Assembly: GCA_018881555.1 (NCBI GenBank)
Contig: JACAXG010000008.1
Location: forward strand, 558,001 to 622,000
DNA from: Amblyornis subalaris
Lineage: Eukaryota; Chordata; Aves; Passeriformes; Ptilonorhynchidae
Length of the DNA stretch: 64,000 nucleotides
Reading direction: 5' to 3'
Both the position numbers and the translations under genes were made by a program. The notes beneath the pieces are model-generated. The model did no database searches. It was not told where the DNA came from and was given only the letters and a program-made list of their open reading frames with translations. Positions 1 through 13,450 of this stretch are shown here, piece by piece (the first letter of the stretch is position 1; the number at the start of each line of letters is the position of its first letter).

Positions 1-3000
1 TCACAGAAACAGAAAATGTCTGTTGGCTTAATTGTTGTGCTTAACAAAATGTGGGGAAGTGTGACCCGACGGCACCCAGTGTGCCTGGCATAGCTTAGCC
101 AGCTTTGGTGGAGCTGTCTGCAGCAGGTAGCAGATCCTGATGAGTCTGATGTAGTTTCTGCTGTGAAACTTCGGGACAACTGCTCTGCACTGCTCCTGGT
201 TTGGTTGATTCCCATGTAGATTTATTTGTTGTTATCATCCCCTTCCCTGCTGTGTTTCCTCAGTGGGTCTGGGAGCATGGCCCTGGCAACTGGGTTTTAC
301 AGAGCCCTCTCTGTGCAGGCACTGGGCAGGCCATGTGCAGGGATAGCAGGGGAGTATAGATGTGATTCCTAATAAAGATTAATTGTCGGTCTCTAATGGA
401 AACAAATTGAATCTGTCAGAGATGTTTCCTGCAAAGCACAGGTCCTGAGTGCTTCGGCAGAGGCTGGGATGGTTTAGCTGAGTCAGCAGCTCCTGCATGT
501 GACTGACCACTGCCAGCTCTGGGCAGCTGCTGGTGGGGTGGACCTGCCTAAAACGCCTCAGGTTTGGGCCTCCTCTGTGGGCAGCAGGAAAGGAGCGGCC
601 AACCCGTGGTACCTGGTCAGAACTGGGTGTACACGTGTGTTTGGGGCCAGGAGTGGAGTATGCCCAGGCATCGAGGCTGCTGTCTTTTGTCAAGACCTCA
701 CTGAACCCAAAGGCTCTCCAGGTGCATGGCCCCTAGGGATGGGCACTGGGTGGGGGCCAAAAGCCTGTGCTGGCCTCCAGCAGGACAGGGACTGATATTT
801 AAAAAACACAGGTGTCATCACTGAAGTGTTTCTCCTCCTAAGAATCTTTGGCCCCAGCTGAAGCTGTTAAAACCACCACAGCAGAGTGGAGGTGTCTCTG
901 ACAGGTAAGCAGGAGAGTAGTGCTCTCATCGTGAAGATGGAAAAGCCAGCAAAGAGGGTGGCCGAGGGACATGCCATGAGCCTCTTGCAGGAATTGCCTC
1001 TGCCGATCTGGGCCCTTGGCTCCCTCTGCCATGCTGGGCTTTGTCTCCCACACAGTGGGATCGTGGACTGAGGGTTTGCATGTCTCCTGCTGTGCGGAGG
1101 GAGGGGAAGCTGGAGCTCTGGATTAAAGCTTATTAGGGTGGCCTGACACCCAGGATGGGGCAAAGGTGTTTTTAGCAGCCCTGCTTCTTAAACCCTTAGG
1201 TTCACATGGGAGCATCTGTGTGCAATGAAAGCCAGTGGCTGTTCCTGCAGCCGATGGCCCTGGGCAGAGCCTGCACATCNCATAAGGAGGCTGCAGGCCT
1301 GGCAGTCAGACTTTGGTTCAGTTTTCTTTCATTAAGGTGACTTTCTTTCAATGTGTTAAAAAAATGAAATCCAGACATACTTGGAAGTGTGTGGTGATGA
1401 TGAGCCCTCCTTAGGGCTCTGCTCTGTTTCAGAGGCTGACTTTGTGTCCTTGAGCTCCTGCCCTGGGCTCAGGGCTCCCGTGGGGTCAGGAGCGGGTTTG
1501 CATGGGTCACGCAGGTGGCTAAGGTGCACTACTTGGTGCAAGTCCATCTGTTCTCAGCAGGTCCTCTCACTTGTCTGCATGACCAGGTCAGAACTGCTGA
1601 GCAATGTGTCCAGGGTCATGGCTTGTTCCAGGGCAGGGATCTGGTGGCAGGAGCTGGGGTCCTGCCCATGCTCTGAGGTGATTTCGATACAAAAGGGTAT
1701 TCTGATCCTGTGAGCCTGGCTGTGTTCTTTCTTGATAGCTGGCAGGTGCCTGGGTGTGCAGCTGGCATTATTTGTCAGTCTACCTCTCCTCCTGATAACT
1801 ATAAAACCCTCTTACAACACTTATTCATGGCCTATAGCTAGTCCTGGTTCCAGGTGAAGAGTTTTAAGGGCCATCAGAGTGCAGCGCCAAATGCGCTTCA
1901 GGTGCTTAATAGATATTTATAAGCCTCTGCAAGGTGTAATATTTTAAGTTCTGTGTGCAGTTTCAGCCCCTGTCAGGAACAGAATTTGCTCTCCCCTTTG
2001 CTGGCCTGTGGAAGAGGTGGGGAACCCTCCCTCTTGAGCTCTTAGATTTTCTCCTGCCTGGGTTTGGTTTGGTTTCAGTAGGTGTTGTCAAGCTACCACC
2101 CACGGCAGCAGCAGTCACCTCCGGAAATGCATTTACTGACTTGGGAGGTACCCATGCTTCTGCCAGTGATGGGACAGTTCACACAGGTAACACCTGGCTC
2201 GGGCTCAGGGGTGTACAGGGTTCAGTGGCATGAGCAGACGTGTTCCTCTTGCCACTCTCCAGCAAAACTGACGTGAAGTAATCTCCGCTTTCTTACAACC
2301 TGTGTGGCTCTTTAGTTCTGACTGTTAGTTTAATCCCAGGAGGCTTTTGCTGAGCTGCCAGTGAACCCTCCTCCTGCAAAGGTGAATATTCCTACTAATA
2401 ACTAAAGTGCTGCCCCACCTCTGTGTGTTACCAGCGTGTGTCACAGCAGTGACTGAGGACATGGAGATGGGTGAACAGTGTGAGCCCGTGCGGTGATGGG
2501 GTGATGATGGGTTGTACCTGTCACTGCTGACCTCCTTCGGGCTGCCAGCCCTTGCCCTGTGCTCTTCCTCTGGGCCTGCAGTTATTGGATGTACTTTAAG
2601 CTGTTCATGTCTCCAAGAGCCTGATTTGTAAACTTTCCCCTGACAAACTGGCCTGAGATAACTTGTTTAGACTCCCTTTTCTCTCTGGAAGGCAGTTGCA
2701 GTGGTTTGGGCAGAGGCAGCCACTCAACAGTGTATTGCAACATGCAATTTTAAGAGAGGAAGTGGAGTATCAAAATTACTGAGGGAGTTCACATGGCTGT
2801 GGTGTGTTCTCTGGACTGGACCCAGTCGGTGTGATGGGGCTGTGTATTCCTCACTGCCGTGGTGCTGTGGGAGTGTGCGATGTCCATGATTTGCCAGCAG
2901 CTTGGCTTTAGAGTTCACGTGAGAAATGGCCCCATCACAGTGCAGCAGCCTTTGCCTGCCAGGCCGGGGAGGTACAGCCCTGCTGTTTATCCCAGGGTTG

Positions 3001-6000
3001 GGCTGTTTCTCCCGGGGTTGTTGGTACTCGGTGAGGAGTGCGGAGACAGGTAGTAGGATCCTGGCCATGGTAGGGAAGGAGAGATTTTAAATCCCTCTCC
3101 TTAGTTTAAGGATTCCCCTTTGTTTTACCAACAAAGATGTGTAAAACAGATGTTGTGACATAATTCCAGAGTGGAAGTTGGTGCTTCCCAGCCTCTTCTG
3201 GAGGTGTGTCCCCAAATTCAGCTCTGTGGGCACAGCCTTATCAGAGCGGAGCAGCAGCAGTGCCTCTGTGCTGGTGCTCATGTGGCTATTGGGACATGAC
3301 TGTGGAGTAGTGCGTATGTCTGTCTGTACTAGTGTGGGTTCCCCAGTTTGGGAGCCTCTGGTCTGGGAGGGCCTGAGGGACCAGGGAGCTGGAAACTGGG
3401 AGAAAGCTACAGCTGTCTGAGTCTCTGCTTACATGTCTTGTGCTGTTGAGCTGCCTTAAACAATCTGCCTCCCAGAAGTGTTTCCATTAGCTTCCCAAAT
3501 GTCCTTTCCTGGCTGTGAAGCCCAGATGATGTTCAAGGAGATTCTCCATGAAGACATTTGGTGCTGCAGGCTTTAGTCTGGGAACTGCAGAGTTTGGGAA
3601 AACTACACAGCCACACTGTGTCCGGCAGCTTCTGAGAAGAATTTGCATTAGTATCGGTTGCTCTTGTTGTCTTTGAAGTTGGAGAATAGTTTTGAAGAGG
3701 GGAAAAAATACCTCAGCCTTTGGGAGGAACAGTTGTGTCTGTGACAAGAGATGGCAGTCACTGTAATGTGTCTGGCTTCCCAAAGTAGCTCTGTAAAACA
3801 TTGCTCCATCTTGTAGCAATGGCAGGTGTGCAGGACAGCTCAGGAACTTGCTCTTACGGGGACTGTGGAGTTAAATTGTCTCAGTGTCTGTATCAGCTGG
3901 GAGAGGAGAGGAGGTTGCTCCTTTTTTGAGCATCTCTGATGTCCTGCTGCAAGTAGAGAAGAGAGAGCTTGGCTCTTCGGGATGCTGTTCGTCCTGCTGC
4001 TCCTGGGAATGCTCAGGGCTGCAGCCTGCCAGGGCAGGGATTACCCATGTGGTTTATGCTTTAGTTATTCCTGGAGACAGCAAGGTGAGCTGTTGTGGTG
4101 GGGTGGGTGAGGTTTGGTGCTGTTTTACTTGGGCTTGTAGTTGAAGAATATTTAAGAAGAGAACAGGACAGACCTGTGTAAATGACCAGAGTTCAGGCAG
4201 TGGAGGGCTGACTTTAATGAGTCCCATTAAGGGAAAAGGGAATCCAGTTTTCAATGGCTTTTCTCTGTCTGTTGGTCCAACTTCGTGGAACAGTGTTGCA
4301 CAGAGCAGGGCTGCAGTAGAAGGCCCTGTCAGGGACTTGCTGAAGCAGTGGCTTCCCCTTCACCATGCCAGAGCCCCAAAGGTTGGTTTTCTTCTTGCTG
4401 CTGTAGTGTTGCTGCTTTGTTGGTTTGAAGACTTGTTTGTGGTCTCCAGGCACTTCTGTGGCATGGTGACAGCCCAAGGGGATGTTGTGCCTTTGAAACT
4501 TTAAGAGGAGATGACCTCAAGAACAGATTTCTAAGCTTGAGATCAGCAGTTTGATAATTTTAGGTTGCTGGCCTCGTGTGTGTGCAAAGTTTTTCTCTCT
4601 GTCAAATGCTCTGATAAATCAGTAGTTGCTTCATGGGAATAACATGGGTATTGGTAAGGATTGAAAATGCTTCCCCTGCCCAAGGTGCCGGAATTCCGCT
4701 GTATGGTGCAGTCTGGGTACCCAGATCAGCTGAATGCTTTCCAGAAACTTTCTGTGTGTGTAACCTTATGGCCTGCCAGCAGCTGGGATTCGAGGGAGCT
4801 CACACAGTGAGGTGCTTTGGAACATCACCATCAGTGTAAAAGCTCTGGCTGAGAGCCCAGCTGCAATAGGTAGCACTGGCTGTCCAGCCCTAGTGACCTA
4901 ATGCCTTCAAATGGACTGGGTATGGTAAGAAGTCTGTGTTTAAATCTTCACTCCCTTTTTTTTTTAATTCATGGAAATTTGACTCTCATGATGCTTTAAT
5001 CGTTGAGATTATGGAACTTAATGGAAGAGTAAGAGATCAGACGGTGTGGCAGCCTAAAGCTTTTGTGGTGGCAAATTGTTCAGAGACAGTTGAAGATTGA
5101 AAATGGATTAATTGATCTTTGGGAGAAGCCTAAATGATGTTTCATTCAGGAAAGGTTGTTAGTGTTGGAGATGTTGAAGATACAGACTTGTATCTGAGCT
5201 GGAGAGAATGAAATCCTGCTGCCATTTTGCAGTATTGGCAGTGTAGCAGGACTGAAGCTGCAGGAGAGCTTGAAGATGGGAGCTGCATTGCCAGAGAGTG
5301 ATGGTCAGACAAGTCCTCTTTGGGAATGTTGCCCTGGAGTGGAAGGCAGTGTGGATCAGTGGGCTGTGGCTCAGGAGAAGCTGGGAATGGTGATAAAAAT
5401 GCCGTGTTTAGCTGCTTATTTAGTGCAGGAGGAAACACTGCTGGCAAGATTATCCTGCCAACAGCAGGGTGTATATTTAGCTTTTTCTTAAAATCCCCAT
5501 CTACTGCTCCTGACTGCCCTCAAAAGCTGATTAGTCACTCCAGGCTGATGCTGGTGCTGAGCAGGTGACCTGTGGTCACTGTGGAGCTGGGTCTCTGGAC
5601 CTTGTAAGCTGGATGGGGATGTCTGTTCAGTGATGTCTCTGGAAGGATGCTGAGGACCACTGACCAGCAGTGACTTCCACTGGAAGGAGATATGCCCCCA
5701 GTTGATGAAGATGTATTGGGCCTTCTAAGAAAATATTTTTGTAGGCAGCTGTTCTTGCTCCTCTGCTATTTGGGAGGGTGTGCTGATTCCTTTGGGTGGA
5801 CAGCATGCCCTAAATGACCTCTAAGGGGTGGGGAAATCCTGCTCTGGCCAAAAGATAGAGAGTTTAGTTTGAAAATATGCTCAGCCGCTGTCAACAATGG
5901 CACTGTGAGTTTAAGCAAGTCCTCTTGAATGGGTGAGATGTCTCCCATGGGCTGTGGAGGGTCTCCCTTGGGGTCATGTGCCAAAACCCTGCCCACGTGA

Positions 6001-6635
6001 GGGATCATGCAGTGCATGTTGCAATGTTAGGAAAGAGTTACGGTTATCCTTCACCTTGCCCTTCATCCTGCAGTGGCTGAAGCCTGTCCACACCCACCCC
6101 TCCAGCAGGACCAGTCAGGGGAAGCCCCTTCTTGGGGATGTCCCCTTCTGTAGGTAAAAATCCTTGTTGGTTGTCACACTGAGGACCTCAGCAGTAAGGT
6201 GTGTGCCAGGGTCCTTGCTCCCCAGGAAGGTTTTGCACGGTGCCACTCAGTGCACTCACACTCTACCAGTGCAGGCTGGAGTTCCGTGGGGTGTTTTTGT
6301 TTTGCTCTGTTGCCTAATGGCTATTTCTCTTCCAAAGTGGGCATGTTTTCCAAAGGGCTGAGTACTTTTACCATCGATATTATGTACAGTGAAGCATGCT
6401 GAGGCCAGCACAAGTGAGTATCATGCTTCAGGGTGGAATGTGATTGCTGGAGAGATCAGACAACAAATTTCTCTCCCTGTGCAGAGTACACAATTGGCTG
6501 GATATGTTAGAGTTTCCCCAGCAGCATCGAAGCACTGCTCTGAGAGGCCACTGGATTAAGTTACACTGGCATGTCTGTAAATACCCATGTAATAGCTTCA
6601 GAATGGTTAAGAGTATTACTGGTTGTGTTTTCCCA

Positions 6636-7055
6636 GCGCTTCCGAGAGGCCGGCGGGACGCGGCAGTGCTGGGGAATGGGATCAGCAGCGGGGTCCCTGC
6701 CTGAGCGGGGCCGGGGGTGCGTGGCCCTCCCCGGCTGTGTGCGGGCTGCGGGAGCCCACGGACCTCGTAAGGCTGGCGTGCGGGGATCGGTCACCGCGGG
6801 CCGGCCGCGCTGGCGCCCCAGCTCCGCTGCCGCTGCCTGTTTGCCGGGCGGGCTCCCGGGGCAGCACAAAGCGCTGCTCTGTCTGGGGGGCAGAAGGGGG
6901 TGGATCTTCCCCTGCGCAGGGCGAGCCGCGCGTAGCTTCACCTGGCGGAGGTGTACGGCGGCCCCAGGAGAGCGCGGGCTGCACCCTGGGCTTGCAGCCG
7001 TCGGATGGGGAAGTGCTGGGTCCTGAGGTGGTGTACGGAATCACCAATAGCCTGG
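6636..7055. promoter_or_regulatory. Intronic CpG island, candidate alternative promoter or enhancer
   Basis: By hand count about 42 CpG dinucleotides fall between 6,636 and 7,005, far above the flanking DNA, where CpG is rare. GC-box-like runs occur around 6,705-6,720 and 6,845-6,865. A CCAAT motif is present near 7,044. A GTAAGG donor-like site follows CTC at 6,767, so a short untranslated first exon is conceivable. No coding exon was recognised; the several overlapping open frames reflect high GC and lack of stops. In vertebrates such islands usually mark promoters or developmental regulatory elements. Which gene or isoform it would serve is inference; SRGAP3 is the only gene seen nearby. 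Confidence 0.55.
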
Positions 7056-10000
7056 GAGAGCTCACCTCGCTCCGGCAATGAAACCATTCGTCGTGTCACA
7101 GCTTGGGGAACATCAGCTGTGTCTCTGGATGGGGCTGGGCATCAGGCAGGGAGAGACGGAGAAGCCGGACTCGCTGCGGAGGTCATTCTGCAGCGGGTGG
7201 CCTGTGAGGGCGCGAGGTCTGCGTGCGCTCCGTGCTGCACCCACTGCAAGGGCGGCATCCTGGCTGGAGCTCTTGGAAACGACTTTGACAGTCAGAGACA
7301 GAAACTCTTGTGTTTTGGCAGCTTTTCCTTTAATCATTCTTGATTTTACTTTCCATGAAATACATTAAATGTTTTGTAGGGAATTTCCTATTGCCCTGTT
7401 CTTTTTTACCGCTAAAGTGAATGGGACTTCTACTCTGGTAATAAATGAAGCTGGAAATAAGGATCTCCACTGTAATTGGATTTTTCAGATAGTTCAGGAA
7501 GAGCCTGAGGAAGTTTGACAAAACCCAGTTAATTTGGAATAGATCAAGTGACCTGGGAATCAGACTCTCAGCGGGTTCTTCCAAAGCATTTTTTGTTTCT
7601 TTTAACATCCTTGCTGGATCATGTTCTGAGTGACTCACGGCTTTAAAAGCATTTTTTCCTGCACGGTGCTTGTGCGCGCTTGACATACTCCTGCTAAAAT
7701 CCCTAAAGAAATACTAGGTAAACATACTGTAAGTGAAAATGTCGTATTATAAACCCCTGAAAGTGAAACCATTACTAAGAGTACTCATGTAGTCGTTGTT
7801 CTGCAGGATGGCAGTGTGAGATGCGCTGTTGAAATAACAATAATCTGTTCCATGGGAGAGGTCAGCTCTGAACTAAGGGGGAGTGGGAAGAAGAGGAAAA
7901 CGAAATGCGCACTCTTTGCCTCACCTCCTAGTCACACTGCATACTCAGGCATCCCTGGGACTGTGTTGTTTATGTAGGTGCCTGCTGCTTTTAAATGCCT
8001 GTCCAGGGCAGTGAGGAGACATCTGTGTAGCAAGGGAGAGGAGCCTGGAGCAGATGGTGTACCTTTCTTAAGGCTCTGGATGGAAGGAAGTAATTTTGCA
8101 GGTCACAAAGCCGGAGAATAACTTGAGAATTAAACTTTCATTGGGGATTTAGAGGCAGTTGGTCATGGGAATAGTCACAGNTTGTCTCCCTAGGATTTCC
8201 GTGACTGTGTGAGACCTGGGTGCAAAACCCAGCTACCCCGTTGGTTCCTGGCCCATGGAGTCTTGTCAGTGTGCCAAGAATTTACATGGAGACTGGTCAC
8301 ATTGTCACTGTGAATTTGCTGCAGTGTCCTTGTCTGCGGTGTACATCACAATGACAATGAAAAAGACATTTATGGTCGCCAAGCTAACTGTGGAGCCTGC
8401 AGCAATTAATGGTGGCAGTACACCCTTGGAAGAAAGAAAAAATCTTCAATGACCTCTTCTTTCACTTTTTTGGGGTCTTCACCAGACTGCCCATGTCCAG
8501 AGTTTGTTGGGAAGAACAACTTGTCCTCAGTAGCATCTTTGTGTGAAGAATCACAAGTTTCCCAGTAGCTTAACTGCTCCTTGTCAGCCTGCATCCAGGT
8601 GACTTGCCAGGACAGAAGGACAGCTGGTCTTTGCAGTTTCTGAATTGCCAGGGTGTTAGTAACGCTGTGGCTCCAATGGGCAGCTTCAATGAGCACCAGA
8701 CATCTTGGATCTGGAAGAGGCTCCACTTACTTCTGGGATCATCCTGACAGTGCTGCCGAGCTTTCCTGTTCTCCTGCATTGTTAGGCCCGTCCTGGGATG
8801 AAGCCATCTGTGTGTCCTTGCCATTGCTCCCCTCTGCTGTTGTTCCCTCTCTGCTGCCCGCTCGGTGTTGCACTGTGGGGCTCTGTGCTCTTTAATTGTT
8901 GTTTGTCATCATGGGAATTGCTTGTTCTAAAACCAATTACAACCTGACAAAACTGATCTGCCTTATTTACAAATACATCCATCTGGTCGTGGATTGCTTG
9001 ATAGCGCTGCCAGAACAATGTGAGGCCTTGATTGCTGCTGAGTTACCAAAGGGTTCCCGTGCCGGCATCGCCTGGAGCCGTGCGGTGCTTTGCTGCATGG
9101 GTGTTCTTTGTAGGACAGGGGGAATTAATGATTAAAGTAACAAATGCTACATAAACCAAATAGAGATAAAGCATTGAGTGCTTCGCAGCTTGTGTGGGGT
9201 GAGTGATGCAGCGGCTGCAGAGCAGCTCCATGGAGCACTGATGCCCACTGCCTCTGGCACCACACAGGTGGTGGGTGAGCTCTCTGCCCTGCTTGTGTAG
9301 GAGCTGTGTTAGGAGAAGGATGCACACGCATGTGCTGGAGCTGAGAAGCTGGAAACCTGGCCTGTTTGGAAGGGGCCAGTGGTGGGTACCACTTGGGTGT
9401 GTATTCTGTGCCCTTTGGCTGCTGCAACAGCTGTGGGAAACCAGACTGCATGATCCCCACCTGAAGGGAGTTGGCAGATTCCTAACCTTCCGGAAACCTC
9501 TTCGGTAATCGAGGCAGGACTAGATTCTTCCTTGGAAGCTATAGTTTCAGGATGAGGTTCATGCAGGCAAGAGGAGGTGGCAGATGCCTGGGGTGCGAGA
9601 CCGATTTCTGTGTGTTCCTGGAAGTCAATTTTGAAAAGGCTCAACAAAGGATAAAGATGTATGGCTGGTGTCAGGACACTGGAGATAAAAACCATCACAT
9701 CTGGTAGCTGAAACAGTTTCAGACTATTGTTGTTTTCCTATGAATGTTCAGTTGCATCTTAAAAAAGAACAGACATTATGAGTCAGTTCTGATTTCACCC
9801 TTGGGCCAGCAGTTCAAAGCTGAATATAGTGAATTTCAGAAGCCTTCAGTAACAGCCTCTGTTCCTTGTTTACTCTGTGTGTGACCTGTAGAGGGGAGAA
9901 AACACAGACATACGTATGTAAACAAATATAGCATGAGGAAAACGGGGAAGAATTGCCCCCTAAAATAAGTAATTGAGATTAGCTTGGCTGAGTTTTGGCA

Positions 10001-12344
10001 AGTAACTGGAGGTGAGTGAATTAGTCATTGTGAATAATTGATATGAGAAATTCAGACCTGTTTGTGTTTGCCATTTATTTAGGAATGAACTTTAGCTTTG
10101 ATATTTATGAATAATCACTCAGTTTTCTCTGGCTGACTGAATAACTGAAAATTCATAAATTGGTATTAACTGGCAGTACAGAATACTGCAATCTGCATAT
10201 GAAAACCTGTGTTTACATGGATCCAAGTTTTTTCGATATCCCGTCACCATAGTAACTAAAGATTTTCCATAAGGGTGAGCTAGGCTGGCAATGGGAGTGT
10301 GAGGTAGGACATTCCCAGTTTACCTCCAGATCTTCAAGCGTTCTTTGACCTCTTAGGTCAGATTTTTACTGCCACATTAGTGTGGGCTTTTTGTGTTGGG
10401 CTTTTTGTAAATGGCGATTGTTATCATGCTGAAACTGGTGTTTGTGTTATAACCCGTGGTTTCCCTGATTCTCAGCGGTGCCTGTTTCCTGTTCCTGATA
10501 ACAGTTTTTTAGTAAGAATTTTTCTGAAATTCATGGAAGGCAAATAACAGCCCTTTGATTTTCCTTGCCTTTTTTTCTCCTGTTACCAGGCTGTAGTTTA
10601 CAGCTGCAAAAATGAGGAAGAATACTTTTTTGACGAGGTGGTGAATGTAAGTTCACATAGTTTGCAGTTCAGAGCGGCAGTTTGGTGGTAGTCTGTAGGC
10701 AGAGGTGTGTTCTGCAGCCCCCCAGCCTCTCNTGGTCCCTTATAAATATCAGTCACGTAAGGACGTACCACTGAGGACAACCAAAGCAGGAGGAGGAAAT
10801 GCAGAGGGGAAGCAGAACAGTAATAGGAAAAGAGAACTTGCATCATTTCTGGTAACACGAGCTTTCAGGGTGCATCAGGGCAAGCTCCTCCGGCCACCAC
10901 AGCAGGACACTGATGCTGTTTTTGTTCCTCCTCTCTTAGGAGAATCCCCGTGCCCAAAGGGGCCGTGCCCTGCCGTGGGGTGAACACTGCCAGGGGGTTA
11001 TGGAGAGTCTAGGGGCTCTCCTGCTTCCCAGTGACTGATGAGTGTGTGTTGGCTCTGGCTGGATCCAGCAGCCCCACGGCCCCGCCATCCAGTGTGTGCG
11101 GGTGCAGCCAGCTGTGGAGATGCTCAAAAGGAGTCTGGGATTGTACAGTGCTTTTCACATGGGGATTGGTTTTGCTCACTAGTTTTAAATCCAAATAGAA
11201 AATCATACTTCCATGTTGATGATCTTTTCCTTGAAACGTAATTATAGATCTGTATAATGCAGCTGTTCCTTATCTCAATAAAATATCCTAGCTGGAGGCA
11301 ACTTAGTGGACATAATTTATGTGCAAAGGCATCTTGTGACATTTTTTGGGAGAGAGAAAATAATCCATTAAAATTTATAGTAAAATTGTTAGGATAAACC
11401 CCGTGAATTATAGTTATTGATGAAATCTATGGCTAAATTTAGTTGAGTTCTTTACACATTGCTTAGTTTGGACAAATTTTCTGCCTTGTTTTGTTCAGTT
11501 TCAGTGTTCATTTGAATCAAAAGCTCCCAAGTTAAAGGAAGATTTTTTCACTGAGTTAATTCCACTGAGTTTGGAATTAATCCCTAATAAGAGATAGTCA
11601 CATAACATATAGACATTATTTCAGGAAAATATTAATATGTAGCCTTCCACCTTTTCACTGAAGTGATTGTAATTTTATTCGTAATTTACATTTCAAAACT
11701 TACAATAAAAGTATGAATCTCAGGTTTGATCTTAAAATTTCCAGTATGTTAGCAATACACAATTATTTGTAAGGGTCTCAGAATTTTTTTTCCTGTACTT
11801 TGTGTTCCGGTCGATCTCTCCGTAGCCTGTGCCTTCCTCAGCTCCAGTGTGTTTTCCCTAATTAGTTCCCCGAAGACCATTATGTGTGATTTTTCCCAAA
11901 GAGGGAGTGAGCACAAGGCCATCGAACGATAAAGCCTCGAGAGTGCTGCTGTGGCTCTGTGTGCTCAGATGAACGAGATGTCCCTTCCTCCAAGAGCAGC
12001 ACATGGCTCTTGGGAGAAGTTCCATGTGTATTTCGCTAAAGTATCTTTAGCTGTACCCTTTTTGTACCGATAACTGTGAGTTTTGGGTGTTTGTAAGGGG
12101 ATTTTTGTGGCCTGCCAGGGCCGCGGGTCAGCCAGGCTTTCCCTGCAGATCTGCAATGTGGCCTGGCTGCCCTGCCCTGGGGAGGGCAGGAAGGCAGTGA
12201 CATCCTCTGGCTCTGTGGAAGAGGTTGCTTAGCCAAAAAAACTTTCCGAACTAATATTTTACCCATTAATTTATTAAATCATGTATTATTTCCTTGAAAA
12301 GATGCTTTTCTTCTGTATCTTTAGATCGTCCTGGCAGTGCAGAC

Positions 12345-12475
12345 ATCTTTGACAGATGCTCATCTAGTCTGTTGATAAAATCCTGCAGTGTTGGGAGATC
12401 TGACATCCTCCCTGGTTAGTCTGTTAACTGATTCAATGCTTTTTTTCCCAGTACTGAAACTAAATTTTAGTTTGC
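12345..12475 (-). repeat. Ancient CR1/L3-type LINE fragment (3' UTR part)
   Basis: The + strand reads like a decayed reverse complement of an amniote CR1/L3 3' region: GACAGATGCTCATCTAGTCT, then a tract resembling 'cctccaatgatggagattcc', followed by CTCCCTGG and a block ending in TGAAACTAAATTT. The order of blocks matches the family as remembered, but identity is low, so the copy is old. Element sense is the minus strand. Assignment is by memory of the consensus, not by alignment. Confidence 0.45.
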
Positions 12476-13130
12476 GTAAAGGAGGCGACTTGTTCCTGTG
12501 TTTTCCTTGGTGCTTGTGAAGCAAGCTTGTGAAGAGGGATTCTCTAAGGAGAAAATTGCTTCAGAGAAATCATAAAATTTTTCTGAGAGTCCAGCTGTAT
12601 CCTGGGTGAAGCAAACAGCCACTCTGGCAGTCCCCCAGCTGGAGTGCTGGAGTGGCACGTTCAGGGAAGCTGCTGTGTGTTCTGAGTGCGGCTGATGGAC
12701 CCCATGTTTGTGCTGCTGCTCAGAGGGACCTCGAGAGGCTTGGAGAGACAGGCAGCAGGAGTCTTGTGAAGTTCAGCAAGGGAAGTGCCAAGTCTTGCAT
12801 GTCTTTTTTTCCCAGAAGATGGGGAAATAGCCCTTTTAGTCTCACTGTACTGTTACAGGTTATATTTCTTTAAAAGCACACTAATAAAATAATGGTGGGC
12901 TTGCCTCTAACTGGATTTAAAATGTTTCTTACAATTTACTAATGTCTTTCCCATCANGTTACCAGAATATCTGTTGTGACTTTGAGGAGGCAGCAAATGC
13001 AATTTGGAGAGAATTCTGAACTGGCATTTATTTTAAGCAGTTCTCACTTGGAGTTTCCTGCCATTGCTGAGAAGGCACTTAAACGTTTCTCCTTGTTCTT
13101 GTGTGCTGTTTAATCCCATGAGTGTGCTAT

Positions 13131-13154
13131 CCCCCCCCCCACCCCCCCGCCCCA
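13131..13154. repeat. C-rich homopolymer tract (C10-A-C7-G-C4)
   Basis: Ten C, one A, seven C, one G and four C in a row. The complementary strand has G runs long enough to meet the usual four-run G-quadruplex pattern. Such tracts are also error-prone in sequencing, so the exact lengths may be wrong. Confidence 0.9.
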
Positions 13155-13389
13155 ATCGTGCTGTGTGAAGCATTCAGTTCAATACAGTTTAATGGCAGTG
13201 ATAAATGTGGGATGCCTGCCTGGGGCTCAGCCTGTGGGGCTGCATTCAGTGGCTGCGCCTGAGCTGATTCCAGCCCTTCCTGCTCCTGACCTGAGGGACC
13301 CGATGTGTGCTGGCACCAAGCTCTGCCTGGCCATCAGTGAAGCAGCACATTGAGAGTCAATAACAAATACAAGTACAACCCTCTGTTTG

Positions 13390-13450
13390 CTTCTTCTTGT
13401 TGGCAATATCTTCTTTGTCTCCCTTTTCTTGGTAATATCTTCTTCCTCTT
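13390..13450. repeat. Two-copy pyrimidine-rich tandem duplication (~29 bp)
   Basis: TTGGCAATATCTTCTT at 13,400 recurs as TTGGTAATATCTTCTT at 13,429, inside a C/T-rich stretch. It looks like a local duplication within a polypyrimidine tract; no function is suggested. Confidence 0.6.

Noticed and set aside
6571..7081. Several overlapping 120-150-codon frames on both strands near 6.6-7.1 kb
   Set aside because: They coincide with the CpG island, where stop codons are rare. All translations are Gly/Arg/Pro/Ala-rich without domains, so they were not called genes.
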